From contig NZ_FNKZ01000003.1 of assembly GCF_900104255.1 (NCBI RefSeq), positions 248,001 through 312,000 on the forward strand: a stretch of DNA of 64,000 nt, written 5' to 3'. The stretch's first letter is position 1. Each line of letters begins with the position of its first letter. Below the pieces are notes generated by a model that was not told the DNA's origin, ran no database searches, and saw only the letters and a program-made list of their open reading frames with translations. Below are positions 28,701 through 35,120 of the stretch, one piece after another. The DNA is from Pseudoxanthomonas sp. CF385 (GTDB taxonomy: Bacteria; Pseudomonadota; Gammaproteobacteria; Xanthomonadales; Xanthomonadaceae). A program made the position numbers and the translations under genes.

Positions 28701-28765
28701 CTGGCGAGCGCACAGGTCAGTAGCTTGCGCTTGGGTTGATAGGTGGAACGGTTGCGATGCTTCAT
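25721..28765 (-). CDS. TonB-dependent receptor with N-terminal carboxypeptidase-regulatory-like domain
   Basis: 1014 residues. A signal peptide (to about AIAQ, residue 34) is followed by a CarboxypepD_reg-like beta-sandwich (about 35-110: NATLRGKADAGAQVTAVNTA). Then come a plug domain (NTIPQLTRNFLEFADTVPG, KLRGGAQKTSAINVYIDGVG) and a long 22-strand barrel ending in the aromatic FVSARLTW. It resembles the Oar-like receptors abundant in Xanthomonas, which take large substrates across the outer membrane with energy from TonB-ExbBD. ATG 28763-28765 has GGAGGGAGAG upstream; the extra 10 codons of the open frame are not used. A LacI-type operator lies 53 bases upstream. The substrate is inferred from context to be a glucan or its fragments. 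Confidence 0.92.
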   Translation of the reverse strand: MKHRNRSTYQPKRKLLTCALASVLVIASGHAIAQSSNATLRGKADAGAQVTAVNTATGTKRQVTATADGSYALVGLAPGTYKVTSGGTERTVTLQVATSVSLDLAGDAPAAPAGDATTLDTVRVSAPPLQEVKTSEVGTNVSLKQINTIPQLTRNFLEFADTVPGMQFETDSSGQSKLRGGAQKTSAINVYIDGVGQKNYVLTGGVSGQDQSRGNPFPQLAIGEYKVVTSNYKAEFDQVGSAAIIAQTKSGTNEFKGELFTRYTNTSMRQRTVSEVAAGQEKDKTKQNEYGFALGGPIIQDKMHFFFSYEAKDFVLNVNPVAAPTQWTSFEPFLPDRIRQQLGPTTEPFNEDLYFGKLSWDVGDNDRLELSAKVRDEEGLTGAGDRTTNSAAKVNFNTDKRYDLRWLHYGETFLNEARVTYEDALFNPAAYTIGNQSIYTRGLVEADTLIISDSTSSLSIQRKGQKGPAFQNDLTFNSFEWMGDHVIKVGAKFKSVELTQSENSAINPTFRYSVNDGSLGPSPYLPVGTNAIPYQVNFNAPFEGASPIVTTKAKQYGIYIQDDWDVTDRLQLNLGIRWDYEEIPSYLDFQTPTEVLAALYGPGTGSNSGGIYADQLRAGGVNIEDYIGTGNNRKADKNNWAPRLGFSYDLTGDERWVVFGGAGRSYDRNLFDYMGLEQVKSALSGYEINFVESSGCTPAAGTCVNWDPRFLNGIDELYSLVTSNVRNGEIDLLNNDLVTPYSDQYSLGIRGTIGEWNTSATVAYVHSKEGFVFTLGNRYPNGAFYGAPSWNANDIAQPWEHNPPGFGSLILGDNGIETKTTQLLLSADKPYTEESGWGFTAAYTFSRARGNRGGDEHYSFDAATIRDYPFIDLRATPRHRLVLTGIYDLPWGFTASAKVTLATPPPINAVVGWWEYGSATAVPPLIVATDAPGTFGTKQLDLSLSKHFDIAEDMGFEVRADMINVLNEENFNSYRTTWGTGGVYDPDTSFVTTGNGVNSYTPPRTLFVSARLTW

Positions 28766-28817
28766 TGGCTCTCTCCCTCCAAAAAGTTGTTTCATTGCGG
28801 GCCGGCTTGATGCCGCC

Positions 28818-28831
28818 TGTAATCGGTTACA
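28818..28831. promoter_or_regulatory. LacI-family operator, site 4 (TonB receptor)
   Basis: TGTAATCGGTTACA is a 14-base palindrome with one mismatched pair, 53 bases upstream of the receptor ATG. It is the most divergent of the six sites. Next to it (28833-28854) lie GCCCGC and GCGGGT around an A-run, a weak hairpin just past the repressor stop codon. Confidence 0.65.
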
Positions 28832-28864
28832 AGCCCGCCCAAAAAAAAGCGGGTGCCTCTCTCG

Positions 28865-29893
28865 CTATTTCTTCGCCTGGGGCACCGCTCCGATGCTCGA
28901 TTCCCGCACGATCAGTTCGGGAACCAGCGTCGCCGACGGCGCCACGCGCTCGCCGTCGGAATCAATCGTGTCCAGCAGCCGGCTCATCGCCTGTCCACCG
29001 AGCTCGGCAATACTGACCCGCATCGTGGTCAAGGTCGGGTGAACGAAGCGCGCCAACGGAATGTCGTCGAAGCCCGCCAGCGCCACGTCCTGCGGCACGC
29101 GCACGCCGGCCTCGTTGAATGCGTACAGACAGCCGAGCGCCGTCATGTCGTTGGCGGCGAACACGGCCTGCGGCCGCTCCTTCGCCTGAGCGATGCGCTT
29201 GCCGGCTTCGTAGCCGGCGGATTCGCTGAAGTCGCCCGCGAATTCCTGCGGCGTCGCGCCCGGCACGAAGCGCGCGAGCGCGTCGCGATACCCGCGCAGG
29301 CGTTCACGCGCATCGAAGTTGCCTTCCGGTCCGCCGATGAAGGCGATGCGCTGGTGGCCGGCCTGCGCCAGATGCTCGACCATCGCCACGGCGGCGCTGT
29401 AGTTGTCGATCGTCAGCGCCGGATAGGCGGCTTCCTGCACATCGGTGTTGATCAGCACCACCGGCAGCGACGACGGCAGGTTGTCGACGAGGAAACCGGG
29501 TTGGTCGGTGTAGGGCGAAAGCACCAGCAGGCCGTCCACGCGGCCACGCATGGCGCGCAGGGCTTCGCCTTGCTCCTCGGGATGGCCGTGGTAGCTCGAC
29601 ACGAGCAGGTGCTGGCGGCGCGCACGCGCCACCTGGTCGATGCCGCGGATCAGTTCAGAGAAGAACTCGCCGTAGAGATCGGGCAGCACGACGCCGATGG
29701 TCTGGGTGCGACGGCTGCTGAGGCTGCGGGCGGCGGCGTGGGGCTGGTAGCGCAGGCGGTCGGCGGTGGCCAGGACCTGCTGGCGCACGGCTTCGGCGAC
29801 ATTCTCATGTCCATTCAAGGCACGCGACACGGTCGCCACGGAAACCCGTGCCTCACGTGCGACATCCTTGATGGTGACCGAGGTTCGCGCCAT
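28865..29893 (-). CDS. LacI/GalR-family transcriptional regulator
   Basis: 342 residues. The helix-turn-helix and hinge at the N terminus read VTIKDVAREARVSVATVSRALNG and HAAARSLSSRRTQTIGVVLP. A periplasmic-binding-protein-like sensor domain follows (DLYGEFFSELIRGIDQ, DGLLVLSPY, HQRIAFIGGPEGNF, AVFAANDMTALGCLYAF, ALAGFDDIPLARFVHPTLTT). Repressors of this type release DNA when a sugar binds. The gene lies between the receptor and the GH3 gene, and has an operator copy overlapping its own promoter, so it probably represses itself and the other five sites. The inducer is unknown; a gluco-oligosaccharide or glucose would fit the targets. Confidence 0.92.
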   Translation of the reverse strand: MARTSVTIKDVAREARVSVATVSRALNGHENVAEAVRQQVLATADRLRYQPHAAARSLSSRRTQTIGVVLPDLYGEFFSELIRGIDQVARARRQHLLVSSYHGHPEEQGEALRAMRGRVDGLLVLSPYTDQPGFLVDNLPSSLPVVLINTDVQEAAYPALTIDNYSAAVAMVEHLAQAGHQRIAFIGGPEGNFDARERLRGYRDALARFVPGATPQEFAGDFSESAGYEAGKRIAQAKERPQAVFAANDMTALGCLYAFNEAGVRVPQDVALAGFDDIPLARFVHPTLTTMRVSIAELGGQAMSRLLDTIDSDGERVAPSATLVPELIVRESSIGAVPQAKK

Positions 29894-29934
29894 TCCCCGC
29901 CCCTCCGCGGTGATGACTGCTACAAGTGGCGCGG

Positions 29935-29964
29935 ACTGTAACCGTTTTCACGGAAACGTGTAAA
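29935..29964 (-). promoter_or_regulatory. Predicted promoter of the LacI-type regulator gene
   Basis: On the minus strand TTTACA (29964-29959) and TACAGT (29940-29935) are 18 bases apart. The operator at 29937-29950 covers most of the -10, which implies autorepression. Confidence 0.5.
29937..29950. promoter_or_regulatory. LacI-family operator, site 5 (regulator gene)
   Basis: TGTAACCGTTTTCA, identical to sites 1 and 3, 44 bases upstream of the regulator ATG. A further palindrome CCTGAAATTCAGG lies upstream at 29991-30003. Confidence 0.78.
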
Positions 29965-30004
29965 GCCCGCGTTATTCCATCGCGAAAACGCCTGAAATTC
30001 AGGC

Positions 30005-30034
30005 ACTTGCGGATACACGCAGGTATCCGCAAGT
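30005..30034. terminator. Hairpin downstream of the GH3 gene (terminator-like)
   Basis: Perfect 12-base arms ACTTGCGGATAC (30005-30016) and GTATCCGCAAGT (30023-30034) with a six-base loop, 45 bases past the GH3 stop. A short ATTTT follows only on the plus strand, so it is not a textbook terminator for the minus-strand gene, but it separates the two transcription units. Confidence 0.5.
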
Positions 30035-30078
30035 ATTTTGCGTTGCAGCATATTCACGCCTGCTGCTGCACCTCACAT

Positions 30079-32343
30079 TTACTTGTTCGCCACCTCGAAG
30101 GCGACTTCGCGCGTCGCATCCGAACTGCCACCGACGAACACGGTGAACCTGCCCGGCTCGACCACGCGCTGCATGCGGTCGTCCAGCATCGACAGGTCGT
30201 CGAAGCCGAGCGCGAAGGTGACGACCTTCGATTCGCCGGGCTTCAACGCCACGCGCTGGAAGCCGCGCAACTGCTTCACTGGCCGGGTGACGCTGGCCAC
30301 GTCGTCACGCACATACAGCTGCACGACCTCGTCGCCTGCCCGCTTGCCGGTGTTGGTGACCCGCACGCTGACCTGTTGGGCGAGCGCGGACGGCGCGAGC
30401 GTCTTCTTCGACACGACCGGTGCGTCGTAGCGGAACGTGGTGTAGCTCAGGCCATGGCCGAACGCGTACAGCGGCGTCCACGGCACGTCGAGGTACTTGC
30501 TGGTGTACTTCTCTTCCTCGCGCGGCGGACGGCCGGTGTTCTTGTGCGCGTAGTAGATCGGCACCTGGCCGACGTTGTGCGGGAAGGTCACCGGCAGCTT
30601 CGCGGACGGGTTGACGTCGCCGAACAGCACGTCGGCGATCGCGGGGCCACCCTCCACGCCCGGGAACCAGGCTTCGAGGATCGCAGGCACCTTGCCCTTC
30701 AATCCGCCGATCGACAGCGGGCGGCCGTTGAGCAACACGAGGGCGACCGGTTTGCCGGTCGCGGCGACGGCGAGCGCGAGCTGCTCCTGCACGCCCGGCA
30801 GGTCGAGCGTGGTGCGGTTGTTGGCTTCGGCGCTCATGTCCGGGTGTTCGCCGAGGAACATCACCACGGCGTCGGCCTGCTTCGCGGCGGCGACGGCATC
30901 GGCGAAGCCTGACGTGTCCTGGCTGTCGATGTCGGCGCCCTTGGCCACGACGAGCCGGGTCTTGTCGCCCAGCGCCGCCTTCAGGCCTTCCAGCGGCGTG
31001 ATCGCGTCTTCCTCGCGTCCCGCGACCGCCCAGTTGCCGAGCATCGCGCGACGATGATCGGCCAACGGGCCGATCACCGCCAAGGTGCGGACGGACTTCG
31101 ACAGCGGCAGCACGTTGCCTTCGTTCTCCAGCAACACCATCGACTTCTGCGCCATCCGGCGTGCGGCGGCGCGGTGATCCGGCGTCAGCGTCAGCGCGCG
31201 CTCGCGCGCGCCATCGGCGGTGCAGGAACGGTAGGGATCGTCGAACAGGCCCAGCCGGTACTTCGCGTTGAGCACGCGGCGCACCGAGGCATCCACCTCG
31301 GCCATCGGCACGTGACCGGCCTTGACGGCGGCCGGCAGGTCCTTGACGTAGATCTGGCTGACCATGTCCACATCGACGCCCGCGCGCAGGCCGAGCGTGC
31401 CGGCCTGCTCCGGATTCGCCGCCACGCCGTGCGGCATCAGTTCCATCACGCCGGTGTAGTCGCTGACGAGCAGGCCGTCCCAGCCCCACTCCTTGCGCAG
31501 CAGGTCCTGGATCAACGGCCGGTGCGCGTGCATGGGCACGCCGGCGATCTCGTTGAACGAGGCCATGATCGATTGCGCGCCCGCGTCGACGGCCGCCTTG
31601 AACGGTGGCAGGTAGACCTCGTGCAGGGTGCGTTCGGAGATGTCGGCCACGTTGTAATCGCGACCGGCTTCGGCCGCACCGTAGGCGACGAAATGCTTGG
31701 CCGTGGCCAGCACCGCATCCGGCTTGCGCAGGTCATCGCCCTGGAAGCCGCGCACGCGCGCCGCCGCCAGGACCGAGCCCAGATAAGGATCTTCGCCCGC
31801 GCCTTCCACGATGCGGCCCCAGCGCGGATCGCGGGCGATGTCGACCATCGGCGCATAGGTCCAGTGGATGCCGTGCGCCGCCGCCTCGACCGCGGCGATG
31901 CGCGCGGCATGTTGGACTTCATCCGGATCGAAGCTCGAAGATTCGCCCAGCGGCACCGGGAAGACGGTCCGGTGGCCGTGGATCACGTCGTACCCGAACA
32001 GCAGCGGGATGCCGAGCCGGGATTCCTCCACCGCGATCTTCTGCAGACGGCAGGTCAGCGCAGCGCCCTGGGTGCCCAGGTAGGAGCCGATCTCGCCGCG
32101 GCGGATCTGGTCCTCGTTGCCCGCCATCGCGGCCGGGCCGGTGTTGTTGCCGACGCCCGGCGGCTGGTTCAGCTGGCCCAGCTTCTCCTCGACCGTCATC
32201 TTCGCCAGCAGGGCGTCGACGAACGCGGTTTCGGCCGGGGTGGCATAGACCGGCGGCTTGGCCGCGACGGGGGCGGCAAGCAGCGCGGCCAGCAGGCCGA
32301 CCCGCAGGGGTGTGGGAGCAAGGGGGTGGTGGTTACGGGTCAT
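30079..32343 (-). CDS. bglX: Secreted GH3 beta-glucosidase (BglX-like)
   Basis: 754 residues. A signal peptide (about residues 1-28, cleavage near VAA-KPP) is followed by the GH3 TIM barrel (EEKLGQLNQPPG, FGYDVIHGHRTVFPVPL, WTYAPMVDIARDPRWGR, ATAKHFVAYGAAEAGRDYN). The catalytic nucleophile Asp295 is in GLLVSDYTGV. A second alpha/beta domain (PDHRAAARRMAQKSMVLLEN..) and a C-terminal fibronectin-III-like domain (VRVTNTGKRAGDEVVQLYV) follow. It removes terminal beta-linked glucose in the periplasm. Some GH3 enzymes prefer sophorose-type beta-1,2 bonds, which would suit the GH144-type enzyme in this block, but specificity cannot be read here. ATG 32341-32343 has GGGAGGG upstream, and operator site 6 lies 33 bases before it. 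Confidence 0.93.
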   Translation of the reverse strand: MTRNHHPLAPTPLRVGLLAALLAAPVAAKPPVYATPAETAFVDALLAKMTVEEKLGQLNQPPGVGNNTGPAAMAGNEDQIRRGEIGSYLGTQGAALTCRLQKIAVEESRLGIPLLFGYDVIHGHRTVFPVPLGESSSFDPDEVQHAARIAAVEAAAHGIHWTYAPMVDIARDPRWGRIVEGAGEDPYLGSVLAAARVRGFQGDDLRKPDAVLATAKHFVAYGAAEAGRDYNVADISERTLHEVYLPPFKAAVDAGAQSIMASFNEIAGVPMHAHRPLIQDLLRKEWGWDGLLVSDYTGVMELMPHGVAANPEQAGTLGLRAGVDVDMVSQIYVKDLPAAVKAGHVPMAEVDASVRRVLNAKYRLGLFDDPYRSCTADGARERALTLTPDHRAAARRMAQKSMVLLENEGNVLPLSKSVRTLAVIGPLADHRRAMLGNWAVAGREEDAITPLEGLKAALGDKTRLVVAKGADIDSQDTSGFADAVAAAKQADAVVMFLGEHPDMSAEANNRTTLDLPGVQEQLALAVAATGKPVALVLLNGRPLSIGGLKGKVPAILEAWFPGVEGGPAIADVLFGDVNPSAKLPVTFPHNVGQVPIYYAHKNTGRPPREEEKYTSKYLDVPWTPLYAFGHGLSYTTFRYDAPVVSKKTLAPSALAQQVSVRVTNTGKRAGDEVVQLYVRDDVASVTRPVKQLRGFQRVALKPGESKVVTFALGFDDLSMLDDRMQRVVEPGRFTVFVGGSSDATREVAFEVANK

Positions 32344-32375
32344 GGCGCCCTCCCGGCGATACGAAAGGGGGCGAA

Positions 32376-32389
32376 TGTAAACGTTTTCA
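32376..32389. promoter_or_regulatory. LacI-family operator, site 6 (GH3 gene)
   Basis: TGTAAACGTTTTCA, 33 bases upstream of the GH3 start. With site 1 it shares the longer stretch GTTTTCACAGCGCA. TACATT on the minus strand could be the -10, but a good -35 is not visible. Confidence 0.75.
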
Positions 32390-32430
32390 CAGCGCACTGC
32401 ATGCCGCAGTGCCGGAAAACGCGACCCGGC

Positions 32431-32700
32431 TCAGCCCGCCTCGTCCGGGGTCCGGGCCTCGATGGCCAGCGCGTGGATGTCGGTCTGCATCATCTCGCCC
32501 AGGGCGGCATAGACCGCGCGGTGGCGGGCCAGCGGCGGCTTGCCGGCGAACACCGGGCTGACGACCCGTACGGTGAAATGGCCACGCCCATCGCGGGCAC
32601 CCTCGTGCCCGGCATGCTTGTGGCTGTCGTCCACCACCGCCAGCGCGACCGGCTGCAGGGCCTCCTGCAGCGCCGCGCGGATGCGCTCGATCCGGGTCAC
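32431..32700 (-). CDS. bolA: BolA-family protein
   Basis: 89 residues with the BolA fold: an N-terminal helix ([13 protein letters not shown]), [23 protein letters not shown] with the conserved SHKH/HAGH iron-sulfur-binding histidines, and [24 protein letters not shown]. BolA proteins pair with monothiol glutaredoxins in iron-sulfur trafficking and also act in stress and morphology control. The start (ATG 32698-32700) overlaps the stop of the YciI-type gene by four bases, so the two are coupled. It ends 41 bases before operator site 6, so the leader of the GH3 gene begins in this gap. Confidence 0.9.
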   Translation of the reverse strand: MTRIERIRAALQEALQPVALAVVDDSHKHAGHEGARDGRGHFTVRVVSPVFAGKPPLARHRAVYAALGEMMQTDIHALAIEARTPDEAG

Positions 32701-32996
32701 GGCAGGACCTTGCGGAACGGGCGCACGTCCACCCGGGCATAGACCCCGGCCGCGACATACGGGTCCGCGTCGGCCCAGGTCCGCGCCTCCTCGAGGGAGT
32801 CGAACTCGGCGATCACGATGCTGCCGCTGAAACCGGCCGGGCCCGGATCCTCGGCATCGATGGCCGGACAGGGGCCGGCCAGCAGCAGGCGCCCTTCGTC
32901 GCGCAGGGCCGTCAGCCGGGCCAGATGGGCCGCGCGGGCCTCCAGGCGCTTGGTCAGGACGTCGGCCGCGTCATGGCCTTCAATGGCATACCACAT
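32697..32996 (-). CDS. yciI: YciI-family protein
   Basis: 99 residues matching Yci[11 protein letters not shown] at the start, [26 protein letters not shown] in the middle and [30 protein letters not shown] at the end. YciI proteins have a ferredoxin-like dimer fold with a conserved His/Asp pair; their function is not established. ATG 32994-32996 has GGGAG nine bases upstream. The pair yciI-bolA is likely one small operon. Confidence 0.88.
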   Translation of the reverse strand: MWYAIEGHDAADVLTKRLEARAAHLARLTALRDEGRLLLAGPCPAIDAEDPGPAGFSGSIVIAEFDSLEEARTWADADPYVAAGVYARVDVRPFRKVLP

Positions 32997-33377
32997 GGTC
33001 TTCACTCCCGAGTCGAAGCCTGAATTGTACGTGCGCCTCCGCCGTACGGCGCTGGACACGGTCCCGGCCAGCGCTTACCCTGTCTTCCATTGCACGGCCG
33101 GAAGCAGCGGCCCGTCCAGGGGAGGCACCGGCCACCACGGTCCGCCCACCCCTCCACGGGGACACCGGGACGTTCGATTCGCTGCCCCCACCCGCCCGCG
33201 CCCGACGACCTCTCGCTGTCCGCCCCCGCGGCCCCCGCGGTGTGCATTGCTGGTTGCTTTAAGGGAAGCGTTCGCCCTGCGACGCATGATGTTGTTAGCG
33301 CATTGCCGGAACCGCGCCGCCCCTGCCGCGCGCCCTACGCATGCCGAGGCTGTGATTAGCACGATGGCTGTTTCTTG
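32997..33377. other. Intergenic region between yciI and scpA (divergent)
   Basis: 381 bases. Several open frames exist on both strands, but none has a ribosome-binding site, recognisable protein motif or plausible composition. The promoters of yciI-bolA (minus) and scpA-scpB-rluB (plus) must lie here. No convincing -35/-10 pair, operator or repeat is seen. Confidence 0.5.
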
Positions 33378-34283
33378 ATGAGCCCAGAACTCGCGTCCGA
33401 CGCGACTCCGTCCAACCCGTCCACGCATCCGCAGCAGCAGGAAATGCCGCTGGCGGTCGTGCATGGGCAGCCGGTGCTGCAGATCCCGCAGGACCTGTAC
33501 ATCCCGCCGGACGCGCTGGAAGTCATCCTCGACGCCTTCGAGGGCCCGCTCGACCTGCTGCTGTACCTGATCCGCCGGCAGAACCTGGACATCCTGGACA
33601 TCCCCGTCGCCGAGATCACCCGGCAGTACGTGGACTACATCAATGTGATGCAGGAGCTGCGGTTCGAGCTGGCGGCCGAGTACCTGGTCATGGCCGCCAT
33701 CCTGGCCGAGATCAAATCGCGCATGCTGTTGCCGCGGCCGGTCTCCGAGGAAGGCGACGAAGGCGACCCGCGCGCCGAGCTGGTGCGCCGCCTGCAGGAA
33801 TACGAACGCTTCAAGCAGGCCGCCGAGGACCTGGACGCCCTGCCCCGCCAGGACCGCGACACCACGCCGGTGAGCGCGGACGTGCCCGACCGCGCGGCGG
33901 TGAAGCTGCCGCCGCCGGTGGAGTTGAAGGAAATGCTGCTGGCGCTGCACGACGTGCTCAAGCGCGCCGAGCTGTTCAGCGGCCACGCCATCCGGCGCGA
34001 GGCGCTCAGCGTGCGCCAGCGCATGGGCGATGTGCTGACGCGGCTGGAGGACGGCAAGTTCCACCGCTTCGAAAGCATGTTCACCGCCGAGGAAGGCAAG
34101 CTGGGCGTGCTGGTGACCTTCCTGGCCATGCTGGAACTGGCCAAGGAGCAGCTGCTCGACATCGTGCAGGAAGCGCCGCTCGCCCCGATCTACGTCAAGT
34201 CGCTGGCGCTGAACAACACCAACGAACCGCTGCAGTTCTCCAGCGAGTTCGACGACACCGACGCCGCCAACGACACCCCCTGA
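33378..34283 (+). CDS. scpA: Segregation and condensation protein ScpA
   Basis: ScpA is the kleisin that bridges the SMC heads and binds ScpB. The 301-residue protein has an N-terminal extension (about 45 residues, with HPQQQEMPLAVVHGQPVLQ), then the kleisin N domain FEGPLDLLLYLIRRQNLDILDIPVAEITRQYVDYI and ELAAEYLVMAAILAEIKSRMLLP. The C-terminal winged helix spans about 195-275 (VSVRQRM..LVTFLAMLELAKEQLLDIVQ). The ATG at 33378-33380 is preceded by an in-frame TTG at 33375, which is less likely. It is followed by scpB after 45 bases. The partner smc is about 25 kb away. Confidence 0.94.
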   Translation: MSPELASDATPSNPSTHPQQQEMPLAVVHGQPVLQIPQDLYIPPDALEVILDAFEGPLDLLLYLIRRQNLDILDIPVAEITRQYVDYINVMQELRFELAAEYLVMAAILAEIKSRMLLPRPVSEEGDEGDPRAELVRRLQEYERFKQAAEDLDALPRQDRDTTPVSADVPDRAAVKLPPPVELKEMLLALHDVLKRAELFSGHAIRREALSVRQRMGDVLTRLEDGKFHRFESMFTAEEGKLGVLVTFLAMLELAKEQLLDIVQEAPLAPIYVKSLALNNTNEPLQFSSEFDDTDAANDTP

Positions 34284-34328
34284 CGCAGCCGGCCCCGCGC
34301 CCGCTGCCTGCCCGAACGACAGGACCGC

Positions 34329-35120
34329 ATGGATCAATCGCTCATCAACCGCATCGTGGAGGCCGCCCTGATGGCGGCCACCCAGCCGCTGACGCTGGCG
34401 CAGCTGCATGGCCTGTTCCCAGAAGAGGAACCGGCGCCGGAAGGCAGCGTCGAAGCCGCCCTGCTGCAGCTGACCGACGCCTGCGCCGACCGCGGCGTGG
34501 AACTGGTCGAAGTGGCGTCCGGTTATCGCTATCAGGTCAAGGCCGACGTGCACGGCTGGGTCGCCCGGCTCTGGACGGAGCGCAAGACCAAGTACACCCG
34601 CGCCACCCTGGAGACGCTGGCCCTGATCGCATACCGCCAGCCGATCACCCGCGGCGAGATCGAACAGGTCCGTGGCGTGGCGGTGAGCAGCAACATCATC
34701 CAGGCGCTGGAAGAGCGCGAATGGATCCGCGTGGTCGGCCATCGCGACGTGCCGGGCAAGCCGGCGCTGTTCGGCACCACCAAGGGTTTCCTGGATTATT
34801 TCGGGCTCAAGCGCCTGGACGAACTGCCGCCGCTGTCCGAACTCAGGGACATCGGCGAACTGGAACCGCAGCTGCCGCTGGACGGCGCACCGCTGCCGGT
34901 CAGCATCGCCAGTGGCGATGCCCCGGTGGACGGGCATGAAGATGATGCCGGCAACGGCGATGACGATATCGCCGCGTCGGACGACGACGGCGACAACGAA
35001 GACAACGCATCGGACGAGACCGGCGAAGACGCCGGCGATGCCGATGACTCCCACCCCCAAGATGACGACGCCGCTGCTTCCGACGAGGAAGACCGGGCAC
35101 CGTCGGAGCAGAAGCAATGA
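34329..35120 (+). CDS. scpB: Segregation and condensation protein ScpB with acidic tail
   Basis: ScpB dimers bind the ScpA middle region to form the SMC complex. The 263-residue protein has two winged-helix domains (INRIVEAALMAATQPLTL.., then KYTRATLETLALIAYRQPITRGEIEQVRGV and KPALFGTTKGFLDYFGLKRLDELPPL). After about residue 198 comes a tail of some 65 residues made mostly of Asp, Glu, Gly, Asn and Ala with almost no hydrophobic positions, an intrinsically disordered acidic extension. Its last codons overlap the rluB start by four bases (ATGA), so translation is coupled to a protein with a strongly basic tail. Confidence 0.94.
   Translation: MDQSLINRIVEAALMAATQPLTLAQLHGLFPEEEPAPEGSVEAALLQLTDACADRGVELVEVASGYRYQVKADVHGWVARLWTERKTKYTRATLETLALIAYRQPITRGEIEQVRGVAVSSNIIQALEEREWIRVVGHRDVPGKPALFGTTKGFLDYFGLKRLDELPPLSELRDIGELEPQLPLDGAPLPVSIASGDAPVDGHEDDAGNGDDDIAASDDDGDNEDNASDETGEDAGDADDSHPQDDDAAASDEEDRAPSEQKQ

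Noticed and set aside
25700..28723. A 1007-codon open frame on the plus strand opposite the TonB receptor
   Set aside because: It is antisense to a clearly coding receptor gene with all expected domains; composition and lack of motifs point to a shadow.
33090..33359. A plus-strand open frame of about 89 codons upstream of scpA
   Set aside because: It has no ribosome-binding site or family features and overlaps the divergent promoter region.
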